Of a stretch of DNA of 40,142 bases, positions 8,571 through 17,100 are shown in pieces; positions within the stretch are counted from its first letter, which is position 1; each line of letters opens with the position of its first letter. A model generated the notes under the pieces. The model was not told the origin of the DNA. It did not search any database and worked only from the letters and a program-made list of their open reading frames with translations. The stretch spans positions 1-40,142 of the forward strand of contig CAZHRU010000015.1 of the NCBI GenBank assembly GCA_964535015.1, written 5' to 3'. Both the position numbers and the translations under genes were made by a program. The DNA comes from CAZDUS01 sp964535015 (lineage in GTDB: Bacteria; Verrucomicrobiota; Kiritimatiellia; CAIKKV01; CAITUY01).

Positions 8571-9047
8571 TCAACGGGGATTCGTATCCTCCAATGAAAT
8601 CCCCAGATCGGGGATGACCGGAATCTCGTTGCTTGCCGCCGCCTCTGTGACGCGCTTTACAACCGTGGTGTCACGACGCGACTCGAGTGTCGCCGCCTCG
8701 TCATCCCGGGCCGCGGGACTGTTGGTTTTGCCAACCATCGGCGTCACGTCCGCCTTGGCCCCGGAAACGGCGGGCGCGTTCGTTGCCGCTGACGTCGCGG
8801 GTTTCACCACCCGCGCGGCAGCCTTCTCCGCCGCCACCGCGGCATCCGCCGCCTCCTTCCGGACTTTGGCCCCTTCAGGGTCGATCCATGTGTCCCGGAT
8901 ATACCCCACGGACGTCACGCCAATGACCACCACATGAATCATGATGGCGGCAGCCATCCATATCATGATCCGGCCCCGTGAAAAAACGACCAGAAGGTCC
9001 TCCGGGTACACCTCGACCACTCCATGCTTCTCATGTTTGTTTCCCAT
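8571..9047 (-). CDS. Small TonB-like anchored periplasmic protein
   Basis: This is a 158-residue protein with one TM helix (about 27-49, IMIWMAAAIMIHVVVIGVTSVGY). Within the helix the spacing A34-xxx-H38 mirrors the TonB SxxxH motif, with Ala in place of Ser. The rest is a mostly disordered Ala/Val/Lys-rich periplasmic tail (KVRKEAADAAVAAEKAAARV, then Ala/Pro-rich) with no folded domain visible. The ATG at 9047 is preferred because AGGGAG sits 7 bases upstream; an in-frame GTG at 9053 is too close to that site. It lies directly after the second ExbD gene, where a tonB gene is often found. It could be a transducer whose outer partner binds the short C-terminus, or a motor assembly factor. Confidence 0.75.
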   Translation of the reverse strand: MGNKHEKHGVVEVYPEDLLVVFSRGRIMIWMAAAIMIHVVVIGVTSVGYIRDTWIDPEGAKVRKEAADAAVAAEKAAARVVKPATSAATNAPAVSGAKADVTPMVGKTNSPAARDDEAATLESRRDTTVVKRVTEAAASNEIPVIPDLGISLEDTNPR

Positions 9048-9094
9048 ACTCACACTCCCTGTCTGTTCACCCGAGGCGCCGACAGCACCTCCTG

Positions 9095-9502
9095 TTACTT
9101 ATCCCTCACTTCGCCAACCGCCAAAATGAGCCCGCCAGCCTGCACAATCGCGTCAAGCACCGGCTGGAACACCTCCCGTGACACCTTCGCATCGCACTTG
9201 AACATCACCGTACGTCCCTCGTCCGTCGTCTTATCACGAATCAGGTCGCCCACGAGACCCTCAACCGCCCCCACGCCAACCTCCTGCCCCTGGATCCTCA
9301 CGGACCCCGCTTCGTCGATCGACACAATCACCAATGGCTCCGAAACCTTGGCCAGATCCGGCGCCTTGGGAGGGGTGATCTTGGCACTGGTCGAAGGCAG
9401 AAAATGACTGCATGCCATGTAGAAAATGATCAGCAAAATGGCGATGTCCACCAGGTTCGCCGTGGGAATGATCGGCAGTTCGTGCTTGGGCCGGCGGATC
9501 AT
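9095..9502 (-). CDS. ExbD/TolR family proton-channel subunit, second copy
   Basis: This is a 135-residue protein with a short cytoplasmic N-terminus, one TM helix (about 16-33, NLVDIAILLIIFYMACS) and a periplasmic ExbD/TolR-type domain ending VLDAIVQAGGLILAVGEV. The conserved membrane Asp is D19, expected to carry protons through the ExbB/TolQ channel. The gene overlaps the first exbD by ATGA. The two ExbD proteins are divergent rather than a recent duplication, which suggests distinct places in a heteromeric stator, as with AglQ and AglS of Myxococcus. That comparison is an analogy from knowledge of the families, not a sequence match. Confidence 0.9.
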   Translation of the reverse strand: MIRRPKHELPIIPTANLVDIAILLIIFYMACSHFLPSTSAKITPPKAPDLAKVSEPLVIVSIDEAGSVRIQGQEVGVGAVEGLVGDLIRDKTTDEGRTVMFKCDAKVSREVFQPVLDAIVQAGGLILAVGEVRDK

Positions 9503-9924
9503 TTGCGCTCCTCCGCTTCCTCACTCACAATGGCCACCACGCCGCCCGCGTTCTGCACCAACGCCAGCGTTTCGTAATACGCCTGGTACCCCACACGTCC
9601 CGATGCCGAGATGATCACAACCTTCGCATCCCCTTGCTTCTGGTCAAGCCGCAGACCCGTCACGTATTTCCGCAACGCCTCCATGTCCATGTTCTGCGTG
9701 TCATTGACCGTAATCTGCTCATCGTGCAAGGCGATGGTCGGCGTCTTCTCCTGGGTGTCCTGCTGCCCCTTGGAGCCCGAAGGAATGTCGGTGATGAATC
9801 CCGTTGTCTTGGCCAGCGTGGTGGTCATGATGAAGAAGATCAACAACAGAAACATCATGTCGGCCAGCGACGTGGTCGGAATGGCATCCTGGTTCAACTG
9901 GCGATTATGGAACTTCCGTCGCAT
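9499..9924 (-). CDS. ExbD/TolR family proton-channel subunit, first copy
   Basis: This is a 141-residue protein of usual ExbD length. The N-terminus is basic (MRRKFHNRQ). The TM helix (about 18-38, TSLADMMFLLLIFFIMTTTL) contains the conserved protonatable D22. The periplasmic domain has the usual alpha/beta pattern ending YYETLALVQNAGGVVAIVSEE. The gene begins 8 bases after the exbB stop, and its stop overlaps the start of the second exbD. It should form the inner-membrane stator with ExbB and convert proton flow into conformational work on TonB-like partners. Confidence 0.93.
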   Translation of the reverse strand: MRRKFHNRQLNQDAIPTTSLADMMFLLLIFFIMTTTLAKTTGFITDIPSGSKGQQDTQEKTPTIALHDEQITVNDTQNMDMEALRKYVTGLRLDQKQGDAKVVIISASGRVGYQAYYETLALVQNAGGVVAIVSEEAEERK

Positions 9925-9932
9925 GGGGGCCC

Positions 9933-10589
9933 TCAGGGCGTCGCCCGACGCTCGGCACGCATGGCTACGGTCTGCACGAGATCCGTTGCCGCCTCGCCAA
10001 TGGCGAGGTTGACCTTGGCCACCCGGTTCATGAACGAGTTGTAGGGAATCAATGAACCCAGCGCAAGGACCAGGCCGCTGGCTGTCGCCACCAGGGCTTC
10101 GGAAATGCCCGCGCCCACCGCACCGGCATCCAGCGAACCCGCCCCGGAAAGCGACCCGAACGACCGGATCATACCGGTGACCGTTCCGGTCATCCCGAAC
10201 AGGGGCGCCACGTTGGAAATGGTCGCCAACCAGTTGAGCCGCAACTCAACCGCGTGCAAGGCCTGGGGCGTATAGTCGTCCATCGCTTTTTCCATCATCA
10301 AACGTTCCATGTCTCGCGAAACGCCCATCGCCTGGCTCCGCTGGTAGGTCTGCAACCCCACCAGGAGAACTGCCGCCACCGGGCTCGGAGTGCTGGCGCA
10401 GAGGCTGATGGCCTCGTCCACCCGGTCCTCCACCACCAAAGCCCGAATCTTCGCCCGCAACGAACGAACGTCAATCCGTGCGTTCCGGTAAAATGCGACC
10501 GACCGCTCAATCAGTACAGCGACCATCACCACACTGCAAATCCCCAGCGGAATCATCATGAACCCGCCCATAATCAATCGATCCAACAT
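9933..10589 (-). CDS. MotA/TolQ/ExbB family proton-channel protein
   Basis: This is a 218-residue protein with three TM helices at about 6-29, 118-142 and 163-185. The family signature NWLATISNVAPLFGMTGTVTG falls in TM2 (about 119-139). It is followed by ISEALVATASGLVLALGSLIPYN in TM3, also hallmark sequence. With the two ExbD proteins encoded just downstream it would build the proton-driven motor. The ATG lies 1 base after the stop of the coiled-coil gene, with GGGAG about 8 bases upstream inside that gene. It could equally be named TolQ-like; without a TolB/Pal gene nearby the specific name cannot be fixed. Confidence 0.95.
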   Translation of the reverse strand: MLDRLIMGGFMMIPLGICSVVMVAVLIERSVAFYRNARIDVRSLRAKIRALVVEDRVDEAISLCASTPSPVAAVLLVGLQTYQRSQAMGVSRDMERLMMEKAMDDYTPQALHAVELRLNWLATISNVAPLFGMTGTVTGMIRSFGSLSGAGSLDAGAVGAGISEALVATASGLVLALGSLIPYNSFMNRVAKVNLAIGEAATDLVQTVAMRAERRATP

Positions 10590-10590
10590 A

Positions 10591-11175
10591 TTACACGCTC
10601 CCTTCGGTTCCCGGCGCTATTGCGCCGTAAATCTGAGCCAGGACCTGACAACCTTCGAGCGGCGGCACATTGAATTGCCCCACGCGATAGCCGCGGTCCG
10701 GCGCCAACACCAATCGCCCCGTCACTGCATTGTACAGGCTCCCGTAAAGATGCGGGAAAGCCACCCGCTGCGCCAGCGGCTTCCTCCCGGCGGCAAATGC
10801 CACCACCTCCTCCCGCGTCACCACCAGCCACACCCGCCGCTCAATAAGCCACCACCCCACCGGCGTCCGTGTTTCCGTCTGCAACACGATCATCACCTCC
10901 CGGTCACCGCATAGTTCCGCAAAAAGCCGTCGTTCCGCCGCCGACATCCGCGCCCGCGCCGCCTCGACACCAGCCCCATCGGACCTCGTCATCACCGGCG
11001 GTAACCGGTCCGCATGCAACACGGGATGCCGGGCATGCAACCCGGCGTCCTTCAACTGCTGGATCAGATCCTCATTCTCGTGATCCAACAACCGCACCTG
11101 ATCCTCAAGTTGCGAAACCTTCAGCCGCAAGTGCGCAACCGTCTGGTGCAACAGGCGCTCGGCAGCGTGACTCAT
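10591..11175 (-). CDS. Small soluble protein with an N-terminal coiled coil
   Basis: This is a 194-residue protein with no signal peptide and no TM helix, so it is probably cytoplasmic. Residues about 5-45 form a heptad-rich coiled coil (LRLKVSQLEDQVRLLDHENE). The remainder is a compact domain with WWLIERRVWLVVTREEVVAFAAG and YNAVTGRLVLAPDRGY. I do not recognise a family. The ATG at 11175 is chosen over an upstream in-frame start at 11244 because it overlaps the giant gene's stop as ATGA and has AGGGGG 7 bases upstream. As the only evidently cytoplasmic product in the operon, sitting just before exbB, it may couple or regulate the motor from the inside. Confidence 0.8.
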   Translation of the reverse strand: MSHAAERLLHQTVAHLRLKVSQLEDQVRLLDHENEDLIQQLKDAGLHARHPVLHADRLPPVMTRSDGAGVEAARARMSAAERRLFAELCGDREVMIVLQTETRTPVGWWLIERRVWLVVTREEVVAFAAGRKPLAQRVAFPHLYGSLYNAVTGRLVLAPDRGYRVGQFNVPPLEGCQVLAQIYGAIAPGTEGSV

Positions 11176-14100
11176 CGTCCATCCCCCTTGTCCATCCCCG
11201 CCAACGCGCTCTCCGATAACCGTCCGCGGGCGTACTTCGCCCACACCGACTCCGGGTAATCCCAGGTCAGCCGCTTGAACATGCGATAGGCATTGACCTT
11301 GCTGTCCTCATGACTCGCCTTCATATGGGCATCGCCGCACCAGTACATGGCCTCGGCCATCTGCGAGGGCTCAGCCTTCTTCTTGTCAATCACATCCATC
11401 AGACTGGCGACCGCCCGGTCATAGTCTTCGGCCCGTATGTAGCACGTCCCCGCCAAAACCCCCGCCCGTCCCGCCAACTTGTGCTCTTCAAACCGGATGG
11501 CCAACCGTCCAAAGACCTGCGCCGCCGTCCGGAACATCTCAACGGCTTCCATCTTCACCCGGGCCGCCACCACCACATTCGTCTCCGCCGCCGCCTTATC
11601 CTTGATACTCTTGCCCTTGTCGCTGAAGTACTGCCCCAGCCGCGCCATCGTCTCGGCCACCAGTTCATTGTCCGGATACCGGTAGGCAAGTTTGACGTAC
11701 TCCTCACACGCCTGATCAATCTCACCCATCTTCTCAAAGGTCAACGCCTTCTTGAACTGGGCCTTGGGTGCATGCTGGCTGTCCGGATTGCCGGCAATGA
11801 TGTCGGTAAACCGCCCGATGGCCTCCATGTAATGCTTCCGCTTCGCCGTCTCATCCACAACGCTGTTCGCCAACTCGAGCGACAGGTTCGCCAGAAGATA
11901 GTCGGCCTGCGATTTGGCGCTGGTATCCGGATAATCCCGCAGAACTTCCTCCAATACCTTCTTGCCCTGGGCAATCTCACGGCGCGCCAGACTCTCCTCT
12001 TTCAAGTCACGGTGTTTCTTCGCGAGTTCAAAGTACGATTCCGCAATCGTAAACTGCGTCTGCACCGCAATTTCAGGATCCTTGAACCGTTTCGAAAAGG
12101 GCAACACGGACCCATCGGCCCCCTTGTACACCAACACCTGCCGCGTGAGCGCCGGCACCCCCTCGCCGGACTGGTACGTCAACGTCACCGTGTCGCCATA
12201 CTGCACCGGCATATAAACCGGGTTGTTGGTATCGGACTGATCCTGCACATGCACCATCGAAAGGTGCCCCTTGAAGACACCCGTGTTCTCGAATGTCTCC
12301 GTCAACTTCACCATCTTGCTCCCCCCCGACGATGTGGTGACGCGCACCTCCACGTCATTCTTCGCGCCCGACACATCCTTGGACTTGTCCATCACCCGTA
12401 AGTAGATGTTCTCGCCGACATGACAACCGCTCACCTCCGTCATGTATTTCCGATCCAGCACATCGAACCAGGAATCACTCCCCAGTATCACGCGCCGGGT
12501 TAACCACTGCGTCCGGCCCGCTTCATCCTTGTACTCAAACCCCGCGATAATCTCGTCACCCCCCCTGACCGAAAGAACCGGCGACTCCTTGCCCGTCGCA
12601 TCGGCAGCACCCACAAGCGACGACGCCGGAGTGTCGCCCAACTTCATCGGAATACTGAATCCGAAACGCCCGTCATCCAGGGGACTGACCGAGGTCGGAT
12701 CGGCCCGCACGACCAGTCCGGCGTATCCCGGCGGCACCATACCACCACCCACTCCGCCTGGCCCCGCCGTCAACTTGATGGTTCCCGGCACCGTAATGTC
12801 GAAGGCATTCGTACTCGCGTCCCCGGCATTCTTCCGTCCGGACGAGGTCTGAACGTAGAGCGTCGCCCGGCTTTGCCCCGACAACGCCAGCGGTGGAAAG
12901 ACCACTTCCACAAAAACCGGCCCATCCAGCAAGGCCCTGGCTGGCGCGTCGCCGGCCGAGTCCTTCTGGCAGGCGGCCACCAGCGAACGTGTCGCCGCGT
13001 ACCATTCACTGCCCCGCGCCGCGCTGTCACCCGCTCCGGCCTTTCCACTGGCGTTGTTGACCGCGGTCGTCGCGCCGACTGCTATCGACGTAACGTCATA
13101 CGCCCGCAGTTTCGGCGCAATGTAAATGGCCTGCTCCGCCATCGCCGTCCGCTCCCACGGCACCCCGGGGTCTGTATTCTCGGCATCCACATACACCACG
13201 GTGATATCGTCGGCCGGCCGGATCTGCAACTCCGTCGCACGCTGGGGTGCTGTGGCGACCGGGAAGATATTCCCGACAAACACGCCGGAATGCTCACGGG
13301 TTTCCAACGCAGAGAAGGTCACCTCTTTACCGCCGGTCACCCGGGCGGCGAACTGAACCGTATCCTCCTTGTCAGTGGTGTCACGATCAGGATCATTGAT
13401 GACAACGGCAACGGGAGTCCCCGCCAGGAATCGTCGAACCGGAATGTAACTCGTCTGGCGTCCCGCTCCCGCCCCTTCCGCACCATACTCGGGGAAACAG
13501 ATGTTGATGGTAGCATTCATGTACGTCGCCACCAGCGACGATGAATGGGTACTGTCCCCACTGGAGATCACCCGCGGATCCTCGTAGGTGATGACAACCT
13601 TGTCTCCGGGAATGAGTTCCAGAATCTTGTTATCCTTGAGCGTCGTCAAATCCTGCTGGGTGGGCAGGACTCCCTTGCCGGCGGCATCTGCCAACTGGAT
13701 ACTCGTGATCGCCGGAGCATCGCCTTGGAAGTCCTCCAGAATCAACCGGAAGACACGGGCCTGGGATTTCGGCGGGAACGCAACATCGAACCCCTTGCCA
13801 TCTGCAGTCGGCGTCACCGTGGCTGGCGCAAACGTCATCTCCTGCTTGATCTCCGGGTGAACGGCGGGATCAAATAGTTCCGCGGGACAGGTGGCAATGT
13901 ACGGCTCCTTATCAATGTCCCATTGGACGTTGAATCTGACAGCATCCTTGACGGCAGCGACAACATACACGTCCAGCCGGTGCACGCCTTTCGCGAATGA
14001 TTTCCTGATTTCCAGCGGTCCCGCCCCCCCGCGTCCGTCCGCACCGGCGGCGACTTTCGCCAGCACACCATCCACCGCAAACAGGTACCGCACCGAATTG

Positions 14101-17100
14101 CCGGCGGATGACGTCTCAAGCCGGAAGGCGCGGGATTGCCGTGTATCCAGATAGAAGGCGCCCTGCAAATGGGCAACGTAACTATCCGCCGCGCCCAGGC
14201 CGGCCGCCGCCAGATGCTGATCCATCGCCACACTCAACGCCTTGACCGGCACCGTGACAGGCCTGGCTTTCTGTATCGCCGCCCGACACTCGTCAATGGA
14301 TGACAACGCGGCCTTATCCGGTTTGATAAACGACAAGGTCAACGCGCCGTCCCAGGGCTTGACCGCCTCCGGCCAACCCGCCAGAGTCGTAAAATCCCGC
14401 CCGTTGAGCGACGTCTGGAACAAGAACCGCTTCAACTCGTGCCCCGGCACATCGGCGCGAATCGCAAGTTTCCCGAGGTTGACGTTGTCGTGGAGATCCA
14501 CGGAATAAAGTCGGGGGCGCAGGTTGTTCGCCAACCCCACCCACGCCGGATGATTGCCAGCCGAAATGGGGAAGTTTGGCTGCTTGCCTTCCTCGGAATC
14601 GGAGGCCATGGCCATCGCCTGTGCGGCCACCGTCGGCAATGCACCCTCAAACACACCACTGTGCGTCTCCGTCTCAGTCAACTCGAACCCGCTGACCACA
14701 TCCCCGCTCGTGACTGCAGCCCGCACCGTAATCTTGTCCTTACCGGCCGTAATGTTGCGGTCGGGATCCACCACGCGGATATTGATCTTGTTCCCGGGCC
14801 GGATCTGGTCGGGCGGACGCGCAAGACTCAATGCCTGATGTTCTCCCGCCTCCTGCTGCATGGAAAGTTTCTGGCGCAGAATGGACTCCAACTCCCTCTC
14901 GGCCATTTCCTCCTTGGTCAATACCTGCCCCGACGAGGAATACAACCCGGAGTCCGTTGCCACCGTCAGCGAAAAAACCTCCGAGGACGATATGTTGTGG
15001 GCTTTCTTGAACCGGTCCGAGAAATCGTAGTGAACCGTATCATCCCCAAGCACTTGAAGCACCCGGTCGCCCTTGATCATCGGCGTCATGGCCGTCGCCA
15101 GCGATCCCTCAAACTTCATCCTGGAGTCGCCAAACGGCACGAGGTTGAACAGTTCTTCGTCACCCGATGTCGTCCAGACGCGGATCTCAATGCTGTCCGC
15201 CTTCCCAACGACCGCCAGATTCTGATCTTCCAGTCGCACTTTGAGTACCGAGCCTGGCACAAGAATCCGCTGGCTCGTGGTGAGACCGACTTTGACCTCC
15301 GTCGCCTCCACAAGGCGTTTCGTCTTCAGATCAATATTGCCTTCCAGAATCCGGCCATCGGGATGGTCAGGCATACGCGCCAACACCTGGTTCAGGTAAC
15401 TCCTGGCCTCCTGGTAATCCTCCTGCTCGTACTTGAGCCGCGCGAGTTGGTAGAACGCCTCCGTCTGCAATGCCTTGTCCTTGCGCCGCGAGAGTTTTTC
15501 GAGGGATTCCAACGCCTTGTCGTACTGTTTTGTCAGGCGATCCACTTCGGTAATGCGTAGTTCCGCATCCTGTTTGGCCCGGGTCTCATTGAACTCCTCC
15601 GCACTCGCGATCCGCTCATACAACGCCCGCGCCTTGGGATATTCATGGCGCTCAAACGCAATGCCGGCATAGGCGATCAGTAACCGCGCCCGCGTCTCCG
15701 CATCCACCGCCGTTCCTGCGCTTTCAAGCCAGGGCACCAGCGCCTTGGCCAGCGTTTCGGCCCGCTCAAACTGCTGAAGGCGGGCGTTCTCATTGATCAA
15801 CCCTATCGTGAATTTCGGGTCAAAGTCCTTGATCCACCCCGGCATCTTGTCGGCAACCGGACCATACAACTCCATGGCCGCCCGTAAATTTCCGGCGTTG
15901 AATGCCGCCTGCGCCGCATACGCGGGATAGCGCGGATCCGTGCGTTCTACCGGAATGGCCCCGCCCGTGCTAACCAACCCCTGCGACCGCACCGTCATCA
16001 GTGCGGTACGGATATCCGAAGACTGTTCCGAACCCAGAACCGCCAGCCCCGCGGAACTGATGGCCAAAGCCCGATCCACGGCCTTCTCCCTCAGACTTGA
16101 CTCCGCCAAATCTCCCAGCAGGCGAAATACCGCCCCATCCTGGGTCTCTACACCCACACGCCAACATTCGGACACGCACCCCACCAGGGCCAACTCTTTC
16201 CCCCGCTTCGCCAAGGCCGGCAAAAGCAGTTTTCCCACATCCCCCGCCCCCGCGACCCCCCTCCAGGTCGCCGGTGGCACATCGCATAACAGGCGCCGCA
16301 GCGTTTCCACCTCCGCATCGGTCAGATCCGCGACTTTCGCGTACGGACCCAGACCCAGGTTTGTCAACGATACCCGCTTCGGTACCGTGCCCGCCATTTG
16401 CACAAAAGCATCGAGTTTGGCAAAGATCTCGGCTCGCTTCGCCGTCCCTCCCATGGCCATAAACCAACCCCGGCCAAGCGCCATCTCGTCAAAACGGGTC
16501 TTGCCCGCACGGGCGGCCAGTGAACTCAGCAAGGCGTCACGATCCGGCGTGGCGACACCCAGTGCCCTTTCGTGCAACCTCGCCAGTAACTCGCGCGAAC
16601 AGGCCGGCCGCGAATCATACCCCAACGGCAACGTCTCATAAGTCGCCAGCACCTTGGCCACCGCCCCCGCCACCTTGCCAGCCTTGTCAGCACCCCCATT
16701 CGCCCAATACCCTTCTTCGATGACCCCCATCTTCCGCACTTCCTCGACAAACAGATCATCGAACGCCGTCTCCCGTGGATACTTGACCGCCAGTTTCGGA
16801 TAAAGCGCCACCATCCCCATGTAGGTAGCCGTGGCGCTGCGGATGCTCGACTCGGGACGGCCCATCGTCTGCAACAACACCTTGCTCGCTATGAGTTTCT
16901 CAACCACCTCGCCCATCAGGTCCTCACTGCTCCAACCCTGCCCACTTCTGGTCCTGCCAAAGAAGTCAAACAACTGGGGCGAAAACTGGTTTCGCGCATT
17001 CATATCCAGCAACACCTTGCCGAAAGCGCCGTGATACAACTGCATGTCTCCCTGCGCCTCCTTCGGCTGCCCGGTCCAGACCCCTTTACGGAACCGGGAT

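Noticed and set aside
11310..12401. Plus-strand open frames of several hundred codons opposite the giant TPR gene
   Set aside because: They are rich in Arg/His/Leu as expected for antisense of GC-rich coding DNA, with no motifs and no ribosome sites.
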